NCBI GenBank assembly: GCA_946122785.1
Contig: CAMGYJ010000009.1
Coordinates: forward strand, 4,122,937-4,186,936
From: Linum tenue
Lineage: Eukaryota; Streptophyta; Magnoliopsida; Malpighiales; Linaceae
Direction: 5' to 3'
DNA length: 64,000 nt
The notes under the pieces are model-generated. The model did not search any database. It saw nothing but the letters and a program-made list of their open reading frames with translations, and was not told the DNA's origin. This document shows, one piece after another, positions 22,801 through 34,435 of the stretch. How positions within the stretch are numbered: the stretch's first letter is position 1; every line of letters begins with the position of its first letter. The position numbers and the translations under genes were made by a program.

Positions 22801-24454
22801 ATAGGGTTAGTCAGTAAAAGTGGTGTGCAACGGCTCGCTCCAGATCGAAATAAACCAAACCATGAGGGCAGCGATTCAATAATAAGAGAAAGTTTAGGAT
22901 CAAGAAAACGATTATTATTACATTCAATCGGGTTCAAATATCAATTCAATTTATCATTTTCTGTATTTATGAAATTCATGTGGATCAAAGACCGGACAAC
23001 ATTATATTCGGTTTGGTGTGATCCGGTCAAGATGTCGGTTTGGTTCTGTGTGGTCCAATCTAGGACCATATCAAATTGACTTAGGACCGAACCAAAAGCA
23101 AAGGAAAAATGAGGACCGGAATCTGACAAAAAGTATACTTGGTTCATTTGGTTAGATCCAGTCTGTTCCAAATTCAATTTCGATCTATTTCTTTCGAATA
23201 CTTAAAATAATTCATAGGACCAAAACCGAATTGTAATATATTGATCTGATTCGATTCGGTCCAAATATCAATTTAGTACGATTTGATCTGGTGTGAACCT
23301 CATCGTTGTCCACTCCTACCCCTAATTAGTAACCAATTTGGCTACAACCAATGCATAACTTTTTCTTCAATTATATTTAATGGGTTATAACTCCTTTGTT
23401 TGGAGTCAAAATTAATAAAAAAAAAACTGCCCATAAAATTAGATTAATCGTGTTTTTCAAAACGACATTTACTTTGATATGTTTTGGAACAAAAAGAATT
23501 GGGACATATATTATCAATCTATATAATTGTGGTCATATGTTATACTTAGTAACCGTACATAAGATTATACGATAATGGTATATGAATATATCGTACATAA
23601 TAGTTGTATTTGTGAAAAAAGTGGTAGGAAACTTTTTACCACTTATTAGGGGGGAAATTTACTTGAAATATAAATAAAAATTAATATGATTTTGTAGACC
23701 ATAATAAACTCATTCTATCTATGCAAAATATTTCAAAATTCATATTAAAACGTATGGTGATTAAAAAAAATGGGGAAAAAAAATCTTTTTTATCTCGCGA
23801 TCTAACCCCACTAAAAAACAAAGAATCAAATCTATATATACACAAATGGATAACTAGCTATGCACCATACCATATACCCGTTATATAGCTAACAAATTTA
23901 TTTTATAAAGGGTCAACCCTGGGCACGATCCACAATCACAACCAAGATCATCCATCTTGGAAATGAATAACCCCGACCAATAAGTCAAGGCCTGTGGTAG
24001 GGGATTTATACACTGTCCAAAACATATCAAAAGTTTTAAGCTATCCTTCTCAAATCTTAAATGGTTATGCGTGAGTGTGGCTATCTAGAAGAATACTATA
24101 TAGTCTGTGATTAAGTGTGCAGCGGGCTTGATAGAGAGACACAAAAATAAGAAGAGATGTTACCTTCTCGTTTATGTCGACTTTGTCATGCTGCTGCCTC
24201 AACAGCGCCTCAGTGTTGAAATCGTCCAACAAGTCGTCAGCATCATAAAGGACTTGTTTGAGTTCTTGGAGCCAAACTTGGATTTGATTGTTTAGACCAG
24301 ATTGCTCCTCTGCATCCAACAGCACGGCTCGGATGGAAGTAACCGTACTCTTCAGTTTCAAGACCTCGCTGCTGAGACCCCAGAGGAGACCTGCTTGTTC
24401 AACAGCTAGGGGACCCAACTTCTTGAGGACTGTCTCAGCAACTGCGAATGCCAT
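17500..24454 (-). CDS. NLR2: CC-NB-LRR (CNL) immune receptor, three exons
   Basis: Paralogue of NLR1. CDS = 24454..24164, 20898..17804, 17566..17500 on the minus strand, 3453 nt, 1150 aa. Exon 1 encodes the Rx-type coiled coil (with DADDLLDDFNTEALLRQQ). Exon 2 carries P-loop GMGGLGKT (about residue 194), kinase-2 VVLDDVWD, RNBS-B KIMVTTR, GVPLA, CFAYCSLFPKD, VHD in the MHD position (CKVHDLMHD), and LRRs. Junctions: GAAG|GTAACA, CAACAG|GTA, CAAG|GTACAT, TTGCAG|GATG; all phases fit. The MHD Met is Val here, a substitution tolerated in many NLRs. An 11-Ser run (19790-19820) lies between the ARC2 and MHD regions. Intron 1 is about 3.27 kb. The terminal exon ends LFQRCFLC then TAG. Unspliced read-through would instead end at 17617 with a hydrophobic, unrelated tail. 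Looks intact. Confidence 0.9.
20899..24163 (-). other. Intron 1 of NLR2, AT-rich with repeats
   Basis: This long intron is homologous at its 3' edge to intron 1 of NLR1. Positions 22057-22275 hold an array of imperfect palindromes (see separate entry). Positions 22500-22700 hold a dispersed repeat (CGGTACGATATCCGATACGATTTCATGGCC-type) with a diverged inverted copy at 31540-31740. A plus-strand 86-codon frame at 21469-21729 is not recognised and probably not a gene. Positions 22800-23310 contain GGTTCGGT/ACCGAACC-style low-complexity repeats. Nothing else is supported. Confidence 0.55.
22057..22275. repeat. Array of imperfect palindromes in NLR2 intron
   Basis: Five to six copies of a near-palindrome of about 20 bp occur at irregular 25-50 bp spacing: GTACAACTTAAAGTTGTAC, GTACAAGTTCAAATTGTACC, GTACAATTTGAAATTGTACC, GTACAACTTCAAATTGTACC. 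Each half is TGGTACAA(C/T)TT. Each unit can form a small hairpin. It may be a decayed minisatellite or arrayed protein-binding half sites; function unknown. Confidence 0.6.
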
Positions 24455-25250
24455 TTTTGGAAGAGGGAAAAGGGTTCAGAGGCAAAGGAGATTGGGTAAT
24501 TTGCTATGGAGGAAATTAAAGGAAGCGCAAGGAAGCTGTATGGTCAGATCACATGTATATATATCGTAAATTACTCGGAATGATCAGGGAGATATGTCTA
24601 AGAAGTTGGCTCAGAATGTGAACATATGGTGGCAGACAAAAAATAGAGATGCAATAGTTGGCCAGTTAACGTGCTAATGCCCATGCATTGACTTGCCCAA
24701 AACAATGCTCAAGTTGATGCAATGCCATGTGACAGTTCAATTCAGCTTGATCTTAAACGAATAAGATATTCACCAGATTGATCAACTTGTTCAGTTTTGT
24801 GTGTCGAAAGTACTGAATTGGATCCGCTAATTAAGGCGGTGGATCGTGACATTATTTTATGCAAAGACTCAGGAGACAACATAGTACTGACCAGCCCAGT
24901 TCCCGTTGCTCAACTGCCCATTTTTACAACTAAACAATGACCTACCTAGCCATTGACTTGACTTGACTGAACAGTTGTCCATGAAGGATTCCTCCAAAGC
25001 CAATGTAAAATGCAAGAATGATAAAGCTAATATCTCGTACAAATTAAATCAGAGCTAGCTACAGCTGCCTTCGTTTCCAAAATGAAGGCTTCAGGGGAAG
25101 CAGAAGGACAGCTTGATCTGGAATCCGGAGAGCAACAATTGTTACTGGATCTGGATGTTCTGTAGGCGAGAACTAATGCAAACATACTAAGGACCCTTTC
25201 TCTTTTACTTCTTACACAGCTACCATAACAAAAAGTTCAAAGAGAGGGGG
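24455..25250. repeat. Duplicated NLR upstream region (copy 2)
   Basis: Upstream region of NLR2, collinear with 7196-7920 upstream of NLR1 with small indels. No gene is seen. It joins directly to the truncated DUF760 copy. Confidence 0.7.
24555..24564 (-). promoter_or_regulatory. Probable TATA box of NLR2
   Basis: ATATATATAC lies about 101-110 bp upstream of the NLR2 ATG, in the same ATATATATACATGTGATC block as upstream of NLR1. NLR3 has only a degraded version (around 30640-30647). Confidence 0.5.
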
Positions 25251-25257
25251 GAAATAT

Positions 25258-25905
25258 ACCTTTCATTCATTCAAGAACTGGTACTCGCTCGGCATTCCAT
25301 AGGAAGGACCTGACGGCTACAGCTTCCAAAACCAGCATTGTCAACCCAGAGTAGGTCACCGAAACAGCTTGATTGCGTCTAGCAAACCATTCTCCGATCC
25401 TTATGTCCAGCTGAAGGGTCCCCTAAATGTTCAAGGAGGCATCACCAAAAATAGTTCAAAACTCAAGTAGAATCATTATAAGGGTGAACCAGAGTGTGCA
25501 TCTTGTGTGTGGAGATATAACTATAATTGGTAGTTCCAAATGGTGCACACACAAAGACTAATTACATGAGAGGACATGAAGCAACGAGTATGAAACTTAT
25601 CACAAAACATTTGGTTAGGGAGTGAGTTTCTAGTGTCAGGTAATTAGGGAGATTATGCAGAAGAATAAACAGTTATCTGTCTGAGTAGTTATATCGGAAG
25701 ACCTAGCTATGCACTTGATCAAGATCTAACTCACTTTATATCTTATCTGGAATTCAACACCCGGCTTTGCAGATTACTCAATCAGTGTATAATGCAGCAG
25801 GACTTTCAATTTTGCAGATTAACTGAAGGTTTTTCTGAAGCCATTAGCCAGTTCTGGTTTCCGGTCATCCGATCCTAACCTTAGGTCTGCTCAGACAAAA
25901 GTCAC
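25258..25905 (-). pseudogene. Truncated DUF760 gene 3' end and intron (copy 2)
   Basis: The minus strand from about 25410 to 25258 matches the 3' end of the intact DUF760 gene, with more decay than copy 1 (for example a deletion within the ISEDG segment). It shares with copy 1 the same roughly 630-bp internal deletion and the same filler (AGCTGAAGGGTC). Positions 25430-25905 match the parent intron (for example TTATCACAAAACATTTGGTTAGGGAGTG versus 33018-33045). Unlike copy 1, it has no Helitron, so it supplies the empty site. Non-functional. Confidence 0.85.
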
Positions 25906-26858
25906 CACGAGATTGATGCTTTCTTTAAACTTATGATAATATATGTTCAGAATCCTACACTTAATTACTTAAACGATATAGACCTGTTCAGGGTTGTTTG
26001 CTTTTTTGAGAATGGGAGAGGGATGTTCTCCTGTTCTCGCGTGGGCTTTGCCCACTTTCGTTGTATCTGTTTGGCTTTAATATGAAAGTGGAAACCGATT
26101 CAACGGGGAAAAAAACCGATATAGACCCAAAGATAAAGAGGAAGAAATTAAAGCTCCACCATAACCACAAATCAATGATACAAGAACGAGATGAGCAACA
26201 CCACTCCACATTCAGAACGTTTCTTATTAAGAGCAAGTCACAGAGCACATCGGACAAGAGATAGTGGCGCACTAGATGGCACTCAATGGCAATCACCTAT
26301 ATCAACACAGAGACAGTCACTGACTATTGCTTCACCTTGCTCAGCAATGCTTTATCATCAAAACTGAAATCTAGAAATAACAATCAACAGCAGAATATAA
26401 TGTTATTGGAATAATGATACTAGAACTATCAAGTTCAAGATATAATTAATAGGCAGATACTTGAGCAGGCTAGACAAGTCACCACCATGCCACTGTCCAT
26501 AGGCACACACACCCTTCGCATTGCAGCTTGCAAACACAGAAGTAAATTGTAGTCTCTTGCACCTTTCATTACTGCAGTAAGGGAGAAATTAACTAGTCAC
26601 CCCCAGCAGCATAGCTAACTAAGCTGGAAGGAAAAAAAGGCCTTTCCACGGCCAGGGAAAATGGAGTGCAGCAGCACCCAGTTTCTAATAATTAATTCAA
26701 CTGCATCTAAGAACACGAATCCTCCTCAAGCTCAATCCGTAAATGATAAAGTTTAAATGGCAAGAAGCTAGTGTTACTCAGTCTAGGCACGAGATATTTA
26801 ATCTTCAAAAACTCACCTAATAGTTAACCATCTAGGGAAATATGCATGCAGAAGGTAG
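25906..26858. repeat. 3' flank of NLR3
   Basis: Sequence between NLR3 and the DUF760 remnant. Positions 26105-26858 are the undisturbed counterpart of 13346-13617 plus 15675-16256 and give the empty site of the LTR element. Positions 25980-26110 contain a short low-complexity insert (GTTTGGCTTTAATATGAAAGTGG) absent from the other copy. No gene is supported. Confidence 0.7.
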
Positions 26859-29800
26859 TTAGCAGAGAAAGCATCTGTGGAAAAGGTTGCAAGTCAGCCT
26901 TGCTATGCAATTTGACAACATCCTGCAACACAACATCAAAATTAGTCACTAATCTAGGAGAGCGCTTTTATACTAGGCACATGTTCACAACATATACGGA
27001 AGAAATTCCCTCAACAGTGGGGAAAGAACATGTCTCAATTATGTAGACAAAAAGATAATTGTGTGTGTGTCTGTGTGTGTGCCAATCCGGCCTACATGTA
27101 TAGCGTTGAGCAGAAGAAACTCAAGGATATACCTTGAAAACTGGGTGCCAGTGGGTAGTTCTTCATCTTCATCTTCTCCCTCCGCTTCTTGTTCTTTGTA
27201 TTGATCTTCTTCTGCTACTTCTTCTGCTTCCAAATAATGACCATTCCGTTGAACCATTTTACCATTGATTTTGATATTTGGAATGTGAGCAACTTTAGGC
27301 CAGTCCTCAGCCATCCTGCTTTCCAATCTCGATGATAAACCAGCACAGGATTTCACATATAAACTCTCCAATGCCGTCAGCTTGAAGAGCCACTCTGGTA
27401 AACACTTGAGACCCTCACATTCAGTTATCTTCAGAAGCCGCAACTTAGAGGAATGCTGAAGCCACTCTGGTAGGCACTCCAACATTGGGAGGGACTTGAT
27501 TTTAAAGCGAAGCAAGGCTGGAAGTACATACAGTGGAACCATGCTGCTAGGAACACTCTGAAGGGAAATGAGATGTTGTTGACTAGGAATATTAGTTGGC
27601 GGAGACAGAGTCGTTAAGTTTGAGCATTGTTCTATACGTAGGTATTCAAGCGAAACAAGCTGTAGCAGTAACTCTGGCACCAAAACTCGTTGATCTTCCA
27701 CGGTACCAATTTGAAGTGATTTGAATTGGGATTGTGTTGGGGAATGGGGTGGAGGAAGTGACGTAGCAAACCCACCCAACAGCTCACTCTTTACACTCCA
27801 AAACTCAACCTTTTCGACGTGCACCGAGAGCCGAGGAATGGATACCAGCTTGTTGCTGAAAGAAATTTGAAGAGAGCAAAGACAAGGGAATAGGGGCATC
27901 TTTATCTTTTTGGTCGACCACCAGCTCATTAGGTTGCTGCAACTCCCTATGGTGAGAGACTTGAGGCGGGGAAGATATTGGGTAGAGGATGATGGTGCTG
28001 GTGCGGCCTCCTCGTGCTGTATGTACTGTAAGTTGCCTAGACGATAAAACATCAATTCTTCAAGGAAAACCAGTGGACCCAGTGATGGAAGATATCGCAG
28101 TCCATCACAACCGAATAGACGGATTATCACCACATTCTTGAGAGAATTAGAAAACCATGTGGGTAGTTTCCCCCCGCCGTAATCTATTAACATCAGCTCC
28201 TTCAAATTTTCATGTGGTTCCAACGCCTCTAGTGTCCTCAGATTCCCAGCAGCATTAGCATTTTGACCACTGTACCACGTCAATTCCAAGGCTCGAAGAT
28301 TTTGCTTCCTTTTCAAACTTGCTGCCTCCGCTTCATCTTTCTCCACCGATTGCAGATTCGTAATTGCCAAACTCCCGCTTAGATTGAGATCCTTCAACTC
28401 ACTAATTTTCGCAGTGGCAGCGGCAGCTCCTGATTCTGAGAGTGCTAAAATGAACGAGGACAATTCTTTCAGGCGAGTGAGTTTCTTGATCCCAGATGGT
28501 AAGTGTCTCAAAGCGTCACAGCCAATAAGGCTAAGACACTCAAGATATGACAATTTCACAATGTCGTTTGGTAATTCCCGAAGCTCTTCACAAAAATCTA
28601 AGATGAGCACCTGCAAGTTTACCAGTCTTGTGATCTCATTAGGTAACATCTCCATTCCATTGTTATAAGAAAGATCTAGAAACCTGAGACGTTTCAGGTA
28701 ATGGATGGAGGGAGGGACAATTTTCATCCCAGCATTACAAAAACTTAGAACTCTCAAACTAGTCATATTTGAGAAGATTGACTCATATTGGGTTCCTCCT
28801 TGTGTACTCATACCCTGCCAATGCAAATTTGTAGGAAGAAAAGTTCTCAGCTTTGTCTGTTTAAGTAACGAATCTGGAACTTGCAATGACACTCTTTGTA
28901 TTTCCTCAAAATCGAATGACAAGTGGAGAAGCCTATCAAAGTTGACATCATCATAAACCATTGAAGTTGAAGCCTTCAAAGTGAAGTTCTCCTTCCCTGC
29001 AACTTCCAAAGCTAGATCGTGAATCAAATCGTGCATTTTACACACAACCAGATCCCCCAAGTTATCTACGGATGTCTCTTGGAAAAAGGACTTAGATAAC
29101 ATGCTCTTGAAATATTCGACTCCAGTGTCATACAAATTTGACGATGGTGATTGGCTACAATCGATATACCCTTGCCCCATCCAGAGTTGTACCAAAGTTC
29201 TCACGGTAATCTCATAATCCTTTGGGAACAAACTACAATAAGCAAAACATGGTTTCAAATAAGAAGGAAGGTTGTCGTAACTCAACCTAAGAGTTGCCGA
29301 AATCCTTTTATCGCTACCAACCCCATCTAACCGTGCTTGCTTGTCTCTTAAAGCCTCCCAATCAACTAAATCTCTCTTTGACGCCAGGACGCCAGCCATT
29401 GCCCTTATGGCCAAAGGAACCCCCACACATCTACCCACAATCTCTTCTCCCATCCGCTTAAACCTTTCACCACCTTCAAGTACTTCCCCCTTAAATGTTA
29501 TTTGTTCAAACAACGACCATGAATCTTGTTTGGATAAACCTTTTAACTCATGTGGTTTGAGACCTTTTGTCGCCATCAAACTTGCAACACTTCCAATTCG
29601 AGTAGTGATGATAATTTTACTCCCTACTGTGCCAACATTGCACAAGAAACTCATCAACCTGTCCCAATTGCTTTCGTAATCACCATTATCCCACACATCA
29701 TCTAACACCAACAAGAACCTCTTGTTGTCCATTTGTTTCTTCAAATTACTCTTCAAAGTTTGCAGCTGAAGATCTTCCACTTTGCCTCCGGTTAAAGACT

Positions 29801-30524
29801 CCAAAATATTTTTTACCAGCGTTGTCTCATTGAAATCATCCGAAACACATACCCAAATTTTCAGTTGAAAATGAGAAGTCACACCCTTAACATTATAAAC
29901 GCATTGTGCCAACGCCGTTTTTCCCAAACCCCCTATTCCAAGAATAGGGATGACTTCAACCTTCTGCTCATTACTAGACGATAACAACAAACTTATTATC
30001 TTCTCACTATCTTCTTCTCTCCCAACAAACACATTGGGGACAAAGGAGTCAGTCTGCCTGCCAAGCTTACTCGTAGCAGCAGCAGGCTCCTCCAGTCGCA
30101 TTTGAAAGTTGAACCTCTTTCGATTCTCATCAGTCTCATCCAGCTTGATCCTTATGGCCTTAATTCGATAAGCCATCAAGAGACCGTTGAGCAATGGGTT
30201 ATAACTGGAAAAGAAGATGCATACCTCGTTCTTACAAAGATTGCCATGAAGATCCATGCGTTGCTGCTTCAATAGAGTCTCGGTATTGAAATCATCCAAC
30301 AAGTCATCAGCATCGTAAAGGACTTGCTTCAGTTCATCGAGCCAAACTTGAACTTGATGATTAACACCGGATTGCTCCTCCGCATCCAATAACACGGCGT
30401 GAATAGAAGTAACCGTGCTCTTCAGTTTCAAAACCTCGCTCTTGAGTCCCCAGAGAAGGCCTGCTTGTTCAACAACTAGTGGGGCCAACTTCTTGAGGAT
30501 TGTCTCTGCAACTGCAAATGCCAT
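26859..30524 (-). CDS. NLR3: CC-NB-LRR (CNL) immune receptor, two exons
   Basis: CDS = 30524..27133, 26922..26859 on the minus strand, 3456 nt, 1151 aa. The intron that splits the coiled coil from the NB domain in NLR1 and NLR2 is absent: the frame runs through NLCKNEVCIFFSSYN, aligning K/E|V with their exon junction. Motifs: coiled coil DADDLLDDFNTETLLKQQ; P-loop GIGGLGKT (196-203); RNBS-A WVCVSDDFNE; kinase-2 LLVLDDVWD; RNBS-B KIIITTR; GVPLA; CFAYCSLFPKD; MHD in CKMHDLIHD; then LRRs. The donor CAAG|GTATAT and acceptor TTGCAG|GATG join the LRR exon to a terminal exon one codon shorter than in NLR1/2, ending LFHRCFLC then TAA. The read-through alternative ends at 27039. The gene looks intact and is the one nearest the complete DUF760 gene, so it probably sits in the original position. 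Confidence 0.9.
27061..27081. repeat. (GT)n microsatellite in NLR3 last intron
   Basis: A short GT repeat lies within the intron between the NLR3 LRR exon and the terminal exon (27132-26923). It appears as the HTDTHT segment if the intron is read as coding, which argues that this stretch is not normally translated. Confidence 0.8.
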
Positions 30525-32071
30525 ATTTAGAACAGAGAAAAGGGTTCAAAGGCAAAGAAAGGAAGAAGATGCAAGAAAGGGGATACATATAATTTGCTGT
30601 AGAGGAAAGGAAGAACAAGGGTTGTATTATTCAAACCACGTATATTATTGTATTATCTAAAAGACGTTGACTCAAAATGTGAACATGGTGGTGGAGAATG
30701 AAGATATACCACTTGGCAAAGTGGGAAAATACAGTAAACAATGCTCAAGTTGATGCGATTCAATCATGCAACTCGATCCAAGATGAATAAGGTATTCAGC
30801 AATCTCATCATCTATTGTGTTGTCTATATATATATGATTGAATTAGACCCGTCAGTAATGTTAGGTAAGAAGGCAAACAAGACACTGACCAGAGGCGTCC
30901 AGCTCCGCCCTTGGCATTCTAATTAACTAAACAATAGGCCTAGTTGTGTCATGTGTGTACCTTTCTCTATGCTTCCTCTTCTTCTTCTGCAACCGCTTCG
31001 AAGTTTCAACCTCCAACAAAATTTATGATATATAAGCTGTGATCCACAAAAGTTCGCTCTTCCCCAAACAAGAATACGAAAGCTCTCAGCTTGCAATGTA
31101 AACAGACCTCCTGCTTCATGGATGTTTCACACATAAGTTCTGAGGTGGCAGGAGCGGCGGGCATTATCGTTCTACGACAACAGATCAATAGAATTGAGTG
31201 AGTTTCGGAACTTATCAGAATATAGCCGGACTTCGGTCGGAAATAGCGCTGATTCCCGTCGGTGGCTTCAAATTAATGGTGCAGGAGACAGTCGGCCGGA
31301 GAAATACACCGCTAATTTGGAAATATGGGCACGGAAGCTTTCCGCGGTGGTTGAGCACAGGGATTGGAGCAAAGGGAAGTTTTCTTCTTTGATTTTCCTC
31401 TTCACCCGCTCTTTCTTTGTCCCGCGGATGGATATTTGTGATAATGGGTCCAACTCCTCGTGAGGCCCAATTGGAAGAAAAGCATTTTTCTCAAGAATTA
31501 AAATACCTTACCGGCAGTTCGCGCTGAAAAACCTTCTAGCAGAAGCAAAACCGGTATGCAATATTTACCGGACACCGTAACGGAAAAGTTAGCGGTAAGG
31601 TATTTTATGGCAAAATCGTGGTTTAACCGTAGTTCAACCGTTAATACCGTTAAATACCGCCTACCGGCTTAGCTTCCGATACTGGTATTTTGTGGTAGAA
31701 CCGCCGGTACGATACAGTTTCATAGACCATGCTTTCAAGGCCATTGTCCTATGGTAATTGAAATTGTCGATCATGACGTAATTGCCACATCAGAACTACA
31801 ATGGAGCTTAGATAGAATGATAGATAACACAAGTCACTGGCTACATTGAAATGTAGATGAATTAATAATGCAAACAACTGGAAGCAATGATATCTTGTCC
31901 TTTTTTCTTTGACCCTGCTTGTACAACCTACAGAGCTGTTATCAGTTCTTTCATCCCCAAACAAGAATACAACATCTCTCAGTTTACAATGTGAAACAAA
32001 ATTCCTGATTTATACAGCCTACAACACAGCTACCATAACAAGTCCAGATATGAAGAAAAAGAAGGGAACTT
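30525..32071. other. NLR3 promoter region and spacer
   Basis: NLR3 upstream sequence. It shares only scattered words with the NLR1 and NLR2 promoters (for example CAATGCTCAAGTTGATG near 30737). Positions 31540-31740 hold a dispersed repeat with CGGTA/TACCG words related to 22500-22700. Positions 31194-31463 contain a short frame without recognisable features. Positions 31910-32071 are probably 3' UTR of the DUF760 gene, because the fragment copies extend into it. No gene is supported. Confidence 0.5.
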
Positions 32072-34435
32072 TCAGCCATTCAGGAACTGGTACTTGGATT
32101 CGACATAGCTCTCAGCATCCCATAAGAAAGACCCGAATGCTACTGCTTCCAAGACCAGCATTGTCAACCCGGAGAAGGTCACCGAGACCACTTCATCATT
32201 GCTCGCGTCTAGTGAACCATCCTCCGAGATCCTTATGTCCGGCCTACCAAACAGCGCTTGAGTCTGCTTCTCGATCAACGAAACCGCCTCTTTAGATCTC
32301 ATGGTAGCATATCTCTGGAGGGTCTCTGCATCCAAGTACATCACATATGACCTCAGTCTGTACGACCTTCCATCATCATCATCACCACCATCATCTGGCA
32401 TCATAGTTATTAGGGAATCTGGGTCCCACAGCCCCTTTGTCGAGGATTTGAGTTCCTCGTATCTAGCTCGATTCTCGTCGTAGCCTTTGGGAAGGGTGTT
32501 CATGGTTCTTTCAAGCTGGAACCTCTGGTCAACTCTTCTCAGGAAGTATCCGTACATTATTGAAGCTGCATAGAGCTTTCCTAGTTTGATTTTGCTGATC
32601 TGGATGATGGTATCAAGGGGTCCCACTGATCGATCTCCTAATACGAGAGACAGGTGGCTTAGTATCATCTCGAAGGCTTCAGCAGAGTGAACAGACTCCA
32701 GTTTCTGCTCTTGGTTAGGCCAGAAGTCTACCCGTCCGACAGGATCGGAGGTGGATGTTATTTTCGGTATCATCGTGATGCCGTTGTCGAGAAACTTTTG
32801 AACAATCAGAGAGTAAATGATCTCTTCTAGTGCCTTCTGCCTTTCAGTTTCACGAACCTCGGCAATTCTCCTAAATGTTCAAACGATGCATAAATAAGCT
32901 TACCAACAACAGTTTAAATCTCAAGTAGAGCGATAATATTAATAAGGGTGAGCAACTGCACTCTCTTATTAACATTTGTTTCTGCACCATACAGAACTAC
33001 CAAAAAAGAATGAAACTTATCACAAGACATTTGGTTAGGGAGTGGGCATTTCGCGGTCATTGCTTTCCTCAGCAAGGACATTGAGCGCGGAAGCACAATA
33101 AGCCAAGCTTAATTTCCTTTCAGCAATTTAAACAGTCTACAACAACAAAGACCAGAAAACCCAGACCCCTTGCCCTTCCATAAAACAGCATTATTGCACA
33201 TTGGAGTTCCCAAATATGTTGCAAATTGTATATTTTTAGAGATAATGAAGCACAAACTGGTAGAAGAACAGGTATTACAATTACTTTGAAGGTACTACCA
33301 AGGAGGGAGGCACCACAGGACTCATACAAACTCCTAAGTTGGTTAGAAAGAAAAAAGAACGCATCTAATTTTAAGGGCAATTTTAGGGGAAGACAGGCAA
33401 CTGGCAGAAGGAGAGCTGCAAGCAGTTATATGTAAGACCTATCTCTGCTCTTCAACATCCAATTGACTTTTATGGCTTATAAGGCAATCAACATCTGGCT
33501 AGTCAGCTTACTCAACCGGTACAGAATGCAGAATGCAATTCTAATATTTAGATAAATAAACATTGCAGATTAGCTTAAGGGTTTCTAGAAGCCTTTAACC
33601 AGTTCTGGTTTCCAGTCACCAATCCTAACGTAAGATGTGTAACAAATGAAAATATGACCATAAGATTGCTGGATTCAAGAAGTCGACGAACTGCACTCAG
33701 AATCCTACACATGAACCGTATGCAACAATCGATTTCCATCGAAATTTCACCATTCGGAAGTTCCAACTGCCCATGGCCCTTGTAATCGGAAGTTCCACTT
33801 TTCTCCTAAGCACCATTTCACATTCTAGTTCAACCAAAAGACTTTCAACTCCATCCTAAACAAGCACAAGGGTTTCAGCCAATCCACTCTGCTAAGCGTA
33901 ACATCAATGCTATATAGCATTCAGCACAACCACGTCACTATTTTCATCAATTCAACACAGACAAACCAATCCCAAAGAACAAACGAAACAAGAAACGGCA
34001 AGAAGAGAAAACTACTACTGACTTGTAGAGTGGATCCTGAGCAGCAGAAGGAGCATCTCCGTCCTGAGCCTCTCTATCGGTCTGAAGATTCTCGAGTTGC
34101 TGGTCGATTGCCGCGGGCAACAAATGCGGATGCGACTGCAAAATCTGCCCCAGGAACTGGCCCACCGGAGATTCGAATTGCATCGGAGGAACTGGGGGAG
34201 AAGGATAGTACTCCCCTGGATTCCCCGAAGCTCGCACGGCCAAGCCGCCCCAGCCTCCGCAGCTTGACTGGTGGCCGAACTTCCTCCCAATGTTCCGCCG
34301 CGGCAGTAGGCTGGGGAATCGAAAGGAAGAAGAGCATCTGGATAGTGAAGCATGGAACCGGCGGTTGAGGTCCGAACCGCTCCCGCAGACGCGGCCGCCG
34401 CCGTTGGCGGGCATCGCCACCAACACCTCGCTCAT
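32072..34435 (-). CDS. DUF760 chloroplast protein (At3g17800/UV-B-induced type)
   Basis: Exons 34435..34023 and 32870..32072 on the minus strand (1212 nt, 403 aa); junctions TACAA|GTCAGT and TTTAG|GAGAAT give ...DPLYK|RIAEVRETERQ.... The first about 65 residues are Ser/Arg/Gly-rich and acidic-poor, as in a chloroplast transit peptide (RFHASLSRCSSSFRFPSLL). The mature part has SPVGQFLGQILQSHPHLLPAA and QQLENLQTDR, then RIAEVRETERQKALEEIIYSL, DPVGRVDFWP, SYVMYLDAETLQRYA and a hydrophobic C-terminal segment. I recognise this as the DUF760 family of plastid proteins annotated as UV-B-induced; the biochemical role is unknown. Length agrees with the family (about 400-420 aa). Two broken copies of its 3' end accompany NLR1 and NLR2. 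A Helitron end lies only 66 bp upstream of the start codon. Confidence 0.88.
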
